NCBI GenBank assembly: GCA_002104985.1
Contig: MCGO01000027.1
Coordinates: forward strand, 372,001-436,000
Direction: 5' to 3'
Source of the DNA: Rhizoclosmatium globosum
Lineage: Eukaryota; Chytridiomycota; Chytridiomycetes; Chytridiales; Chytriomycetaceae
Length of the DNA stretch: 64,000 bases
The stretch's first letter is position 1; each line of letters opens with the position of its first letter. The notes under the pieces were generated by a model. The model did not search any database, was not told the DNA's origin, and saw only the letters and a program-made list of their open reading frames with translations. Shown here in pieces: positions 1 through 11,922 of the stretch. The translations under genes and the position numbers were made by a program.

Positions 1-614
1 GAAGGTGTCAAAGTGGGTGTCTCTCTCGTTCCTCTCCTCTCCAACTCTCTCCTTCTCTCTCCTATTTCTCTTATCTCAACCTCAACTTCAAGTCATTAAA
101 CTCGCTTTCATGGCAGAAACGACTCGCGTCCTTCTCTTTTTGTTGGTGTGGTCAAGTCTGACAATTCTCTCACAAACTTGACCACCTTTCGTCTCCGGCG
201 CGTTACTTCATACCTTCATGCTGTTCTAATTAATCTTTGCCATCAATATCTTCTTAAGTAAATGGTGAGCGTTTATTGAATCACTTGGTTTAACGCCACA
301 CCACAGTTTCCTCCAGGTGGTAGAAGCCAATCCAGCCAGAGTCCAGTTCCATCATCCAGTTTTGTACATGCACTGTGGACTTGTGTAGCCTTCTTTCGGG
401 ATTTCATCATCCCCGTCATCGGTCCATGCTACAGGCTGGCTGTTTGCTTGTTTCCCCATCGACCTCATTGCCACCAGTTGCCACCAGGTTGCAGCCAGTA
501 ACTCACAGTCATTTGTGCTGTTTTGTTGTTGTTTGTGAGTATACGTGTTGGTTTGTTGTAGGTGAAACAAATTACTAACCTGGTGTTCCTCCCTCTAGAT
601 TTCTGTCTCTGCAG
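1..614 (+). other. Unit A opening segment, no firm gene
   Basis: This stretch recurs at 29892-30504 and 54388-54987 and marks the start of each large unit. The first 99 bases are a CT-rich open frame ending in TAA at 97-99, continuous with an open frame in the preceding unit end, so it may be the tail of a coding exon or a pyrimidine-rich UTR. Later it holds splice-like signals on the plus strand: a GTGAGTATAC donor at about 535, an ACTAAC branch-like motif near 575, and pyrimidine-rich CTCTAG and CTGCAG acceptors just before the first macrosatellite repeat. No protein is recognised. Confidence 0.5.
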
Positions 615-3600
615 GTCTGGGTATAGTGTGACGGGAGGCTGGATTTGTTGGTTTTTGGTTGGTCGTGTTCTTTAATTTTGGTGGAGTTTTGGGTTTTTGG
701 GTTTGGCTTCTGTTGTGATTGTTGTTGCTGGAGTGGATGCGGAGGGGTGTATGTTGAGGGGTCCACGCCCAGACTGTTATGGCGTACTGTGTTCAACGGC
801 GGCCAGACGGGGGGCAGGACTCCAAAAATGCAGCACTTTCTCTGTTGTGCTGTCTGCTTTTGTTCATAGTGGTAAGTGCCTCGTGTATTCAAAGTGACTG
901 TAACCTAACTTTTCTTTTCTTTAGTGGTGATGCAAATAAACATGACGTATGGATCCATAAATCACGTTTCGACGATGCGCTTGTTGTAATTTGTGTGGAG
1001 CAGGTCTCATTGATGTTCTTTTTGGTGGATCCTTACTGGAGGTTTGAACAGCTGGTGAGTTGTGTTTGTAGTTTGCTTGGTGTGGTTTTTAATCGACTCT
1101 ATATAAACATGTGGAACGTCTCTGCGGCAGTTTCTTCAATACAACAGGGAACAGAATGCGAGAATGCGAGATTGGAGCAAGATAGGAGAGAGTGAGCGTT
1201 TGGAGTAGGATGGATTGGTTTGCTGTGGAGTGCGTTTATTATGGGGAGTAGGTTTTTTCTCTTGGCCTGTTTGATTCTTTGGGTGATGTGTGAGTTTGGG
1301 AGTTGATTTGCAGGTCGGGGTATAGTGTGACGGGAGGCTGGATTTGTTGGTTTTTGGTTGGTCGTGTTCTTTAATTTTGGTGGAGTTTTGGGTTTTTGGG
1401 TTTGGCTTCTGTTGTGATTGTTGTTGCTGGAGTGGATGCGGAGGTGTATGTTGAGGGGTCCACGCCCAGACTGTTATGGCGTACTGTGTTCAACGGCGGC
1501 CAGACGGGGGGCAGGACTCCAAAAATGCAGCACTTTCTCTGTTGTGCTGTCTGCTTTTGTTCATAGTGGTAAGTGCCTCGTGTATTCAAAGTGACTGTAA
1601 CCTAACTTTTCTTTTCTTTAGTGGTGATGCAAATAAACATGACGTATGGATCCATAAATCACGTTTCGACGATGCGCTTGTTGTAATTTGTGTGGAGCAG
1701 GTCTCATTGATGTTCTTTTTGGTGGATCCTTACTGGAGGTTTGAACAGCTGGTGAGTTGTGTTTGTAGTTTGCTTGGTGTGGTTTTTAATCGACTCTATA
1801 TAAACATGTGGAACGTCTCTGTGGCAGTTTCTTCAATACAACAGGGAACAGAATGCGAGAATGCGAGATTGGAGCAAGATAGGAGAGAGTGAGCGTTTGG
1901 AGTAGGATGGATTGGTTTGCTGTGGAGTGCGTTTATTATGGGGAGTAGGTTTTTTCTCTTGGCCTGTTTGATTCTTTGGGTGATGTGTGAGTTTGGGAGT
2001 TGATTTGCAGGTCGGGGTATAGTGTGACGGGAGGCTGGATTTGTTGGTTTTTGGTTGGTCGTGTTCTTTAATTTTGGTGGAGTTTTGGGTTTTTGGGTTT
2101 GGCTTCTGTTGTGATTGTTGTTGCTGGAGTGGATGCGGAGGTGTATGTTGAGGGGTCCACGCCCAGACTGTTATGGCGTACTGTGTTCAACGGCGGCCAG
2201 ACGGGGGGCAGGACTCCAAAAATGCAGCACTTTCTCTGTTGTGCTGTCTGCTTTTGTTCATAGTGGTAAGTGCCTCGTGTATTCAAAGTGACTGTAACCT
2301 AACTTTTCTTTTCTTTAGTGGTGATGCAAATAAACATGACGTATGGATCCATAAATCACGTTTCGACGATGCGCTTGTTGTAATTTGTGTGGAGCAGGTC
2401 TCATTGATGTTCTTTTTGGTGGATCCTTACTGGAGGTTTGAACAGCTGGTGAGTTGTGTTTGTAGTTTGCTTGGTGTGGTTTTTAATCGACTCTATATAA
2501 ACATGTGGAACGTCTCTGTGGCAGTTTCTTCAATACAACAGGGAACAGAATGCGAGAATGCGAGATTGGAGCAAGATAGGAGAGAGTGAGCGTTTGGAGT
2601 AGGATGGATTGGTTTGCTGTGGAGTGCATTTATTATGGGGAGTAGGTTTTTTCTCTTGGCCTGTTTGATTCTTTGGGTGATGTGTGAGTTTGGGAGTTGA
2701 TTTGCAGGTCGGGGTATAGTGTGACGGGAGGCTGGATTTGTTGGTTTTTGGTTGGTCGTGTTCTTTAATTTTGGTGGAGTTTTGGGTTTTTGGGTTTGGC
2801 TTCTGTTGTGATTGTTGTTGCTGGAGTGGATGCGGAGGGGTGTATGTTGAGGGGTCCACGCCCAGACTGTTATGGCGTACTGTGTTCAACGGCGGCCAGA
2901 CGGGGGGCAGGACTCCAAAAATGCAGCACTTTCTCTGTTGTGCTGTCTGCTTTTGTTCATAGTGGTAAGTGCCTCGTGTATTCAAAGTGACTGTAACCTA
3001 ACTTTTCTTTTCTTTAGTGGTGATGCAAATAAACATGACGTATGGATCCATAAATCACGTTTCGACGATGCGCTTGTTGTAATTTGTGTGGAGCAGGTCT
3101 CATTGATGTTCTTTTTGGTGGATCCTTACTGGAGGTTTGAACAGCTGGTGAGTTGTGTTTGTAGTTTGCTTGGTGTGGTTTTTAATCGACTCTATATAAA
3201 CATGTGGAACGTCTCTGTGGCAGTTTCTTCAATACAACAGGGAACAGAATGCGAGAATGCGAGATTGGAGCAAGATAGGAGAGAGTGAGCGTTTGGAGTA
3301 GGATGGATTGGTTTGCTGTGGAGTGCGTTTATTATGGGGAGTAGGTTTTTTCTCTTGGCCTGTTTGATTCTTTGGGTGATGTGTGAGTTTGGGAGTTGAT
3401 TTGCAGGTCGGGGTATAGTGTGACGGGAGGCTGGATTTGTTGGTTTTTGGTTGGTCGTGTTCTTTAATTTTGGTGGAGTTTTGGGTTTTTGGGTTTGGCT
3501 TCTGTTGTGATTGTTGTTGCTGGAGTGGATGCGGAGGTGTATGTTGAGGGGTCCACGCCCAGACTGTTATGGCGTACTGTGTTCAACGGCGGCCAGACGG

Positions 3601-6600
3601 GGGGCAGGACTCCAAAAATGCAGCACTTTCTCTGTTGTGCTGTCTGCTTTTGTTCATAGTGGTAAGTGCCTCGTGTATTCAAAGTGACTGTAACCTAACT
3701 TTTCTTTTCTTTAGTGGTGATGCAAATAAACATGACGTATGGATCCATAAATCACGTTTCGACGATGCGCTTGTTGTAATTTGTGTGGAGCAGGTCTCAT
3801 TGATGTTCTTTTTGGTGGATCCTTACTGGAGGTTTGAACAGCTGGTGAGTTGTGTTTGTAGTTTGCTTGGTGTGGTTTTTAATCGACTCTATATAAACAT
3901 GTGGAACGTCTCTGTGGCAGTTTCTTCAATACAACAGGGAACAGAATGCGAGAATGCGAGATTGGAGCAAGATAGGAGAGAGTGAGCGTTTGGAGTAGGA
4001 TGGATTGGTTTGCTGTGGAGTGCGTTTATTATGGGGAGTAGGTTTTTTCTCTTGGCCTGTTTGATTCTTTGGGTGATGTGTGAGTTTGGGAGTTGATTTG
4101 CAGGTCGGGGTATAGTGTGACGGGAGGCTGGATTTGTTGGTTTTTGGTTGGTCGTGTTCTTTAATTTTGGTGGAGTTTTGGGTTTTTGGGTTTGGCTTCT
4201 GTTGTGATTGTTGTTGCTGGAGTGGATGCGGAGGTGTATGTTGAGGGGTCCACGCCCAGACTGTTATGGCGTACTGTGTTCAACGGCGGCCAGACGGGGG
4301 GCAGGACTCCAAAAATGCAGCACTTTCTCTGTTGTGCTGTCTGCTTTTGTTCATAGTGGTAAGTGCCTCGTGTATTCAAAGTGACTGTAACCTAACTTTT
4401 CTTTTCTTTAGTGGTGATGCAAATAAACATGACGTATGGATCCATAAATCACGTTTCGACGATGCGCTTGTTGTAATTTGTGTGGAGCAGGTCTCATTGA
4501 TGTTCTTTTTGGTGGATCCTTACTGGAGGTTTGAACAGCTGGTGAGTTGTGTTTGTAGTTTGCTTGGTGTGGTTTTTAATCGACTCTATATAAACATGTG
4601 GAACGTCTCTGTGGCAGTTTCTTCAATACAACAGGGAACAGAATGCGAGAATGCGAGATTGGAGCAAGATAGGAGAGAGTGAGCGTTTGGAGTAGGATGG
4701 ATTGGTTTGCTGTGGAGTGCATTTATTATGGGGAGTAGGTTTTTTCTCTTGGCCTGTTTGATTCTTTGGGTGATGTGTGAGTTTGGGAGTTGATTTGCAG
4801 GTCGGGGTATAGTGTGACGGGAGGCTGGATTTGTTGGTTTTTGGTTGGTCGTGTTCTTTAATTTTGGTGGAGTTTTGGGTTTTTGGGTTTGGCTTCTGTT
4901 GTGATTGTTGTTGCTGGAGTGGATGCGGAGGTGTATGTTGAGGGGTCCACGCCCAGACTGTTATGGCGTACTGTGTTCAACGGCGGCCAGACGGGGGGCA
5001 GGACTCCAAAAATGCAGCACTTTCTCTGTTGTGCTGTCTGCTTTTGTTCATAGTGGTAAGTGCCTCGTGTATTCAAAGTGACTGTAACCTAACTTTTCTT
5101 TTCTTTAGTGGTGATGCAAATAAACATGACGTATGGATCCATAAATCACGTTTCGACGATGCGCTTGTTGTAATTTGTGTGGAGCAGGTCTCATTGATGT
5201 TCTTTTTGGTGGATCCTTACTGGAGGTTTGAACAGCTGGTGAGTTGTGTTTGTAGTTTGCTTGGTGTGGTTTTTAATCGACTCTATATAAACATGTGGAA
5301 CGTCTCTGTGGCAGTTTCTTCAATACAACAGGGAACAGAATGCGAGAATGCGAGATTGGAGCAAGATAGGAGAGAGTGAGCGTTTGGAGTAGGATGGATT
5401 GGTTTGCTGTGGAGTGCGTTTATTATGGGGAGTAGGTTTTTTCTCTTGGCCTGTTTGATTCTTTGGGTGATGTGTGAGTTTGGGAGTTGATTTGCAGGTC
5501 GGGGTATAGTGTGACGGGAGGCTGGATTTGTTGGTTTTTGGTTGGTCGTGTTCTTTAATTTTGGTGGAGTTTTGGGTTTTTGGGTTTGGCTTCTGTTGTG
5601 ATTGTTGTTGCTGGAGTGGATGCGGAGGTGTATGTTGAGGGGTCCACGCCCAGACTGTTATGGCGTACTGTGTTCAACGGCGGCCAGACGGGGGGCAGGA
5701 CTCCAAAAATGCAGCACTTTCTCTGTTGTGCTGTCTGCTTTTGTTCATAGTGGTAAGTGCCTCGTGTATTCAAAGTGACTGTAACCTAACTTTTCTTTTC
5801 TTTAGTGGTGATGCAAATAAACATGACGTATGGATCCATAAATCACGTTTCGACGATGCGCTTGTTGTAATTTGTGTGGAGCAGGTCTCATTGATGTTCT
5901 TTTTGGTGGATCCTTACTGGAGGTTTGAACAGCTGGTGAGTTGTGTTTGTAGTTTGCTTGGTGTGGTTTTTAATCGACTCTATATAAACATGTGGAACGT
6001 CTCTGTGGCAGTTTCTTCAATACAACAGGGAACAGAATGCGAGAATGCGAGATTGGAGCAAGATAGGAGAGAGTGAGCGTTTGGAGTAGGATGGATTGGT
6101 TTGCTGTGGAGTGCATTTATTATGGGGAGTAGGTTTTTTCTCTTGGCCTGTTTGATTCTTTGGGTGATGTGTGAGTTTGGGAGTTGATTTGCAGGTCGGG
6201 GTATAGTGTGACGGGAGGCTGGATTTGTTGGTTTTTGGTTGGTCGTGTTCTTTAATTTTGGTGGAGTTTTGGGTTTTTGGGTTTGGCTTCTGTTGTGATT
6301 GTTGTTGCTGGAGTGGATGCGGAGGGTGTATGTTGAGGGGTCCACGCCCAGACTGTTATGGCGTACTGTGTTCAACGGCGGCCAGACGGGGGGCAGGACT
6401 CCAAAAATGCAGCACTTTCTCTGTTGTGCTGTCTGCTTTTGTTCATAGTGGTAAGTGCCTCGTGTATTCAAAGTGACTGTAACCTAACTTTTCTTTTCTT
6501 TAGTGGTGATGCAAATAAACATGACGTATGGATCCATAAATCACGTTTCGACGATGCGCTTGTTGTAATTTGTGTGGAGCAGGTCTCATTGATGTTCTTT

Positions 6601-7956
6601 TTGGTGGATCCTTACTGGAGGTTTGAACAGCTGGTGAGTTGTGTTTGTAGTTTGCTTGGTGTGGTTTTTAATCGACTCTATATAAACATGTGGAACGTCT
6701 CTGTGGCAGTTTCTTCAATACAACAGGGAACAGAATGCGAGAATGCGAGATTGGAGCAAGATAGGAGAGAGTGAGCGTTTGGAGTAGGATGGATTGGTTT
6801 GCTGTGGAGTGCGTTTATTATGGGGAGTAGGTTTTTTCTCTTGGCCTGTTTGATTCTTTGGGTGATGTGTGAGTTTGGGAGTTGATTTGCAGGTCGGGGT
6901 ATAGTGTGACGGGAGGCTGGATTTGTTGGTTTTTGGTTGGTCGTGTTCTTTAATTTTGGTGGAGTTTTGGGTTTTTGGGTTTGGCTTCTGTTGTGATTGT
7001 TGTTGCTGGAGTGGATGCGGAGGTGTATGTTGAGGGGTCCACGCCCAGACTGTTATGGCGTACTGTGTTCAACGGCGGCCAGACGGGGGGCAGGACTCCA
7101 AAAATGCAGCACTTTCTCTGTTGTGCTGTCTGCTTTTGTTCATAGTGGTAAGTGCCTCGTGTATTCAAAGTGACTGTAACCTAACTTTTCTTTCTTTAGT
7201 GGTGATGCAAATAAACATGACGTATGGATCCATAAATCACGTTTCGACGATGCGCTTGTTGTAATTTGTGTGGAGCAGGTCTCATTGATGTTCTTTTTGG
7301 TGGATCCTTACTGGAGGTTTGAACAGCTGGTGAGTTGTGTTTGTAGTTTGCTTGGTGTGGTTTTTAATCGACTCTATATAAACATGTGGAACGTCTCTGT
7401 GGCAGTTTCTTCAATACAACAGGGAACAGAATGCGAGAATGCGAGATTGGAGCAAGATAGGAGAGAGTGAGCGTTTGGAGTAGGATGGATTGGTTTGCTG
7501 TGGAGTGCATTTATTATGGGGAGTAGGTTTTTTCTCTTGGCCTGTTTGATTCTTTGGGTGATGTGTGAGTTTGGGAGTTGATTTGCAGGTCGGGGTATAG
7601 TGTGACGGGAGGCTGGATTTGTTGGTTTTTGGTTGGTCGTGTTCTTTAATTTTGGTGGAGTTTTGGGTTTTTGGGTTTGGCTTCTGTTGTGATTGTTGTT
7701 GCTGGAGTGGATGCGGAGGGGTGTATGTTGAGGGGTCCACGCCCAGACTGTTATGGCGTACTGTGTTCAACGGCGGCCAGACGGGGGGCAGGACTCCAAA
7801 AATGCAGCACTTTCTCTGTTGTGCTGTCTGCTTTTGTTCATAGTGGTAAGTGCCTCGTGTATTCAAAGTGACTGTAACCTAACTTTTCTTTTCTTTAGTG
7901 GTGATGCAAATAAACATGACGTATGGATCCATAAATCACGTTTCGACGATGCGCTT
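615..7956 (+). repeat. Macrosatellite, 697-bp tandem repeat (array A)
   Basis: Ten full and one partial unit, starting at 615, 1314 and then about every 697 bp, nearly identical. Unit length differs by 1-2 bp through a G-run (GGAGGTG to GGAGGGGTG). Each unit carries plus-strand splice-like signals: GTAAGTGCC to CTAAC...TTTCTTTAG (53 bp), GTGAGTTG to TGCGGCAG (about 84 bp), and GTGAGCG to TTGATTTGCAG. The last acceptor is also present before the first unit although the flanking sequence there differs. A TATATAA motif lies in each unit (about 1100 in the first). The array stops at 7956, inside a unit, where unique sequence begins. It is not a known transposon by eye; no terminal inverted repeats or transposase. 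Confidence 0.95.
779..1195 (+). CDS. Hypothetical 138-aa protein encoded once per macrosatellite unit
   Basis: The first of a series of identical-length ORFs (next starts 1476, 2173, 2872, 3569, 4266, 4963, 5660, 6358). The unit at 7055 is broken by a 1-bp deletion in a T-run and the last, at 7753, is cut by the array end. Residues 19-36 are strongly hydrophobic (ALSLLCCLLLFIVV region), like a signal anchor, followed by a more polar region and a second hydrophobic patch. Alternative reading: if the 84-bp GTGAGTTG...GCGGCAG segment is an intron, the tail becomes FLQYNREQNARMRDWSKIGE, more protein-like than the unspliced tail, ending soon after the next acceptor. No family recognised. Because the repeats are recent, intact ORFs alone do not prove selection. 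Confidence 0.35.
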   Translation: MAYCVQRRPDGGQDSKNAALSLLCCLLLFIVVSASCIQSDCNLTFLFFSGDANKHDVWIHKSRFDDALVVICVEQVSLMFFLVDPYWRFEQLVSCVCSLLGVVFNRLYINMWNVSAAVSSIQQGTECENARLEQDRRE

Positions 7957-8182
7957 TTGTTAGGTGCATGGAGAGAACCCTCTTTGATATCTTTTTTAAA
8001 AAGATGTTGGATGGAGACTTGATGCTGAAGATCAATCTGGAAAACCCATAGGTACCATTGAAATGAAGGCCAATCTCTAATTGTTTGTATACTTTGATAG
8101 CTCATATCGGTCCAGAGAATGCTATTGTAAATCCTACAGATTTGTGAACTGCAATGTAACACTGACACAAATTAATGTGATT

Positions 8183-9925
8183 TTATTCATTAACTGGGTG
8201 GGTATAAGTAAATGCCTGGGATGCTTTGGCACCAAGGACAACTTCAAGGTTGAGCTTTGCTGTAAAGTAAGTGGTTACAGGTATGTAGAGGATGAGGCGG
8301 TATGACTTGGCTCCTGTCGCAATACTGAGGAGATTTGCAGATTTTGAAACAAAATAGTGGCTTGTCACTGCAACTAACTGTTGGACAGCCATGATGTCAG
8401 GAGGTGAGTTATCCTTATTTTTTTCATGGAGAGAAAAGGCACTGAGAAGTAGATGAGACACAATCTGGTGGCATAATGACTGAATTATGTCTGGAATAGG
8501 CTCTGTGATGGTGCGAGTAACAATAGTTGGGACTTGCAGCTTTTGATAAGGCAGGAATTCTGAGGGAAACACATCAAAGTTGGAAAGCAAATCAAATGAG
8601 GTGCAAACCATAAGAGAGATTAATACGATATGACAAAGGAGACTCTATTGGCTGAGTCATTGCCTGGAAAAACGAAGTTGAGGACTAGTTTAAATAATAA
8701 GCTAAGATATGAGTTGTATTAAAAGGATCATTACAGTGTTTGACTTTAGCACAAGAAATTTTAATGTTTTTTGTGCGGCCGCATGAAGCTTTTTCCTGTC
8801 CAGAGCAAACATGTTGTCCAGCAGTGGATCCATACCTGAGCAAAATTAGTGTACTCAGGTAAGGGGGGCCATTTACCATTGCAGTGGAGAGAAACCTGTT
8901 CTGGTGCAGCCAAATATGTCATGGCTTTGGCCATCATAGTGATTAAGGCAATGGGAGTGTTGAGGCGCATCTAAGTTCTATCAATGAAGCATCAGCCAAG
9001 CAAGTCAAAAACAAACCATTTCATCAAAAACCAAGACTGCAAGGTAATCACAGACATTCCAAGCCACTTCTCCAAAGATTTTGCTGTCCCAGCAAATTCC
9101 TGAAAGCCAGAACTGCAAGATGACAGACAAATATTGAACTGAGGGTTGCTTTTTCCAAATTTCAAAAAAGTCCTCACGCTCCGCAGTAGATAGTCTTGCA
9201 GCTTGTTGAAACTTATTGAGGTTGTCTGTCACATTGAAGAGAATGGGGAAGGGCTATCAAAAAATTCTGGTCATAAAAACAGTTGACAAACAAAAAAACA
9301 CACAAACCTGAAGGTCGTGCAGAAAATGCAAATACACAGTTGATTGAGAAGGTTTCGTTGCAACCACCAAATTAATGGAATATGTCGGAGAGAGAGAGGC
9401 GAGGACTGTTTCCAAATACGTTGCGAACTCAGGGGCAGATTGGGGTGGATCTGAAGTTTGAGGGAAATATAACAGAAAGGATTGTAGAGTCAAAAGGCAA
9501 GGAGATGATCGCCTGTTTTATGTAAATTTAATATTGAAGAGGTGTGGAATGAGAGAAATGAGAAACCTGTTTACGACCCCGCATTCCTCAGAAACGAGGG
9601 CATTTAATGCGACAGAATTCTTGAAAGCATCATCAATCTTGTCATGAAGGTCCTCTGCAATATTTGGAGCAGAGTGCAGCTTTCGACCAAGTTGTCTGCG
9701 AGCCGTTCAATAAACCAACACCAGGCCAGGCTATGCCTTCGGTCCTTTATCCCACCAAACACCAAACTCACAGCAGAAGATTATCCAGGTCATTGGTGGG
9801 GTTGGACATGTATCCTTGAACCATAGCCAAGAATGCCTCCTCGTCAAGCTGCTCAATAACCTTTGCAAGCCTTAGTTTAGAACATCAGACATTTGCGGTC
9901 ATGTCCATACAGTTTTGATATTCAT
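8183..9925 (-). CDS. Unknown 423-aa protein, seven exons (copy A)
   Basis: Exons in transcript order: 9911-9925, 9772-9860, 9567-9695, 9308-9512, 9017-9253, 8836-8970, 8183-8644; they sum to 424 codons with phase kept at every junction. Introns are 50, 76, 54, 54, 46 and 191 bp with GT-AG ends. The start is ATG at 9925, a five-codon first exon (MNIKT). The product is mostly hydrophobic and helical (for example the YLSVILQFWLSGICWD stretch) with no motif I recognise. The 191-bp intron is long for this locus and contains another open stretch, so an exon may be missing there. The gene runs towards the macrosatellite, 227 bp away. Unit B has a near-identical copy. Confidence 0.6.
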
Positions 9926-10070
9926 CTCAAGGTAGGGCGAGAGGAAGGCTCTCAAGTTGTGTTTTGAAGGGGGTTAATCTGGGATTAATCGAAGTGTAAA
10001 CAGACACATAATAATCAGTCTCAAATAATTTATTAATTTATCATTTTTACACTGCACATACTTTTCTTCT

Positions 10071-11063
10071 TTACCGACGATTCGAAGGGTAGTAAAATGG
10101 TGGGTTTGGGTATTGTTGTTGTGGCTGTTGCATAAAGGGTGGTTGACCATGTTGTTGGTGTTGTTGATGTTGTGGATGGGGCAGATTCTGTGGATGCAGT
10201 ACTTGTGTGTGTTGCGGCTGTTGTAAATGGTGGGGGTAATATTGAGGCATTTGTTGGGTTTGAGGATGAAATGGAACAAATCGCATGTTGTATTGTTGCT
10301 GTTGAATCATTTGCATTTGGCGTAGTTGTTCCATGTTCTGCATTTGCTGCATTTGTTGCATTTGCTGCATTTGATACATTTGCAGGGCGTACTGTTGCTG
10401 AGCTTGTTGTTGTTCAGCCCTTTGGATGTAGGTGTCAACACTTTGGTGGCGAGCAACTGGTCTGTAGTGATCATGGGATTTACGTTGGGGTTTTTGGGGT
10501 TTTTGAGGGGCTGCTGGCGGTTGTGGGGGTTGAGTGGAGGAGGAGGGTTGATTGTACTGTTTCTTGGTTGTTGAGAAAGGAAGTGCCGTAACTCTGTAAA
10601 TGACTAGTGAATATTTACAACAAATAGGGGAACACGCGTACTCAATCTTACGGGCCTTGTCCTTGCCTTGTTGTGGCATCAAATCAATAACACGTGAGGT
10701 ACGGCGTTGTAATTCCTTGGCTGAAAGATTCTTGGACTTGGAGGCGAAGAGACATTCTCCAAGGTCACCTACGGGAGCTAGAGTGGCTGTGACTCCATCA
10801 AAGTCGTGGGGGCCATATCGTGGAGCACGGATAATTGCGGGAAGAGGAATCACTATCAAAATTGTTAAGATTAACAAAGAATTTGGATAAAGTGAGTTGA
10901 AGCAGGGGAAAAGGACATACTGGGAGGATCAGCAGTGCACTTGCCACAATTTAGAGTCTCGGCAAAATTTTTGTGTCCGCAAATGCACGTCCAAGTCTAT
11001 TTTTGATAAAGTCAATGGATTGGTGGTGAATGGGTTTCTCACTCTCCACTCTGAAGTATCCAT
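10071..11063 (-). CDS. RanBP2-type-like zinc finger, Gln-rich 272-aa protein (copy A)
   Basis: Exons: 11043-11063, 10921-10996, 10652-10852, 10071-10591, giving 273 codons in phase; introns 46, 68 and 60 bp. The 60-bp intron is stop-free and a multiple of three, so it could be retained. Residues 9-27 read WTCICGHKNFAETLNCGKC, close to the RanBP2-type finger (W-x-C...C-G-x2-N-F...C-x2-C), a fold that usually binds RNA or ubiquitin. Here the first cysteine pair is C-x-C rather than C-x2-C. A middle region (about 28-95) is conserved-looking and basic. The last ~150 residues are rich in Gln, Pro, His, Met and Tyr, as in disordered RNA-granule or transcription proteins. Nucleic-acid binding is inference. 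Confidence 0.65.
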
Positions 11064-11438
11064 ATGAAAAAAGTTTTTAACATAATGCACATTTCTCCAA
11101 TGATAATTCTACTCCTCAAATATCAGGGGTTCCCTTGATTGTATGTAAACAAATTTCCGAGGATGTATACTCAGACTTTTTAGTTCTTGGGAATTTGTCT
11201 GTCTGTCCTCAGTTTTACTCCAAATGAGTTCCTGTCGCCAAGAAACCAAGCCTGTCCCTCCATCTTAAATCAAAAAACATTGACAAGTATTGGTATCTTT
11301 TGCACCGATTTATTTCGAAATTGATGGATTATGGAGGCGATGGAGGTGGGGTTTTTTAACTTAAAAATGGTCTTTACAAATAACTGCCAAATCCCCACGT
11401 ACGGTTGTGTTGTGTGCAAACTGACCAATCTAATAAAT
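11064..11438. other. Intergenic, no feature seen (A); same at 36672-37047 in B
   Basis: The space between the start of the zinc-finger gene and the stop of the small Cys-containing gene, both on the minus strand. It should hold the promoter of the zinc-finger gene. No ORF with convincing composition and no repeat is visible. Unit B differs by one extra A in an A-run. Confidence 0.5.
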
Positions 11439-11837
11439 TCACACAGACACAGCAGGACCCTTAAATTCTACTTTGGCCTTCTCTATTGTGAGGAAAGAAT
11501 TGGGCCAAAAGTTGAGTCTAGAAGAGCTTAGGGTAAAGGGAATGTCGAGTTGAGCACTTATTTAACCACAACACACTCAACTTTACCTCCGTTTGCCTAC
11601 AAACTTGCAGAGCGTTCCCTCGTAGTTGTATCCATCCTTTCTGCTGAATTGGACGGTGCTGGCATATCTTGTAAAATCTCAACTCACCTACATTTGTCTC
11701 CAAATAAGCAGAACATACCCTTGTAATTCTGCAACAAATTCGACAGCGCTTAGTTCAGAAATGTATTGTTTGTGTTAAATAAACTCTTAGCGCTGCTTTA
11801 TATCCTCCATCTAGCTTACGGAAAGCATATAAAACAT
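11439..11837 (-). CDS. Small Cys-containing 66-aa protein, four exons (copy A)
   Basis: Too finely split for simple ORF finding. Exons: 11820-11837, 11688-11728, 11587-11640, 11439-11526 (201 bp, 67 codons, phase kept); introns 91, 47 and 60 bp with GT-AG ends. The middle holds an imperfect internal duplication, NYKGMFCLFGDKCR followed by NYEGTLCKFVGKRS, one half per exon. The tail (NFWPNSFLTIEKAKVEF) looks structured. No family recognised. It is divergent from the next gene with 85 bp between start codons, so a shared promoter is likely. The six-codon first exon is the weakest part; the two repeat exons are the firmest. Confidence 0.45.
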
Positions 11838-11922
11838 GACAGAAAGGTTAAATTGATTGTGTCTTGTAGAGAAATAATTAACCTGACGACCGAACCAAAT
11901 CTCCATCCAAATTCACTGTAAA

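Noticed and set aside
2530..2985. Minus-strand ORFs of 72-163 codons in the macrosatellite (MNTRGTYHYEQKQ...)
   Set aside because: Antisense to the strand with splice signals, low-complexity Gln/Lys/Pro composition, and length depends on a G-run of 2-4 bases.
615..7956. CRISPR array or integron
   Set aside because: Repeats are contiguous with no unique spacers, and the surroundings are eukaryotic genes with introns.
8770..8795. GCGGCCGC next to AAGCTT, like a cloning-vector polylinker
   Set aside because: Present in both units A and B inside an intron with genomic sequence on both sides; only two sites and no vector backbone.
10139..10591. Plus-strand 150-codon ORF rich in Val and Ala
   Set aside because: It is the mirror of the Gln/His-rich coding exon on the minus strand, which fits a complete spliced model.
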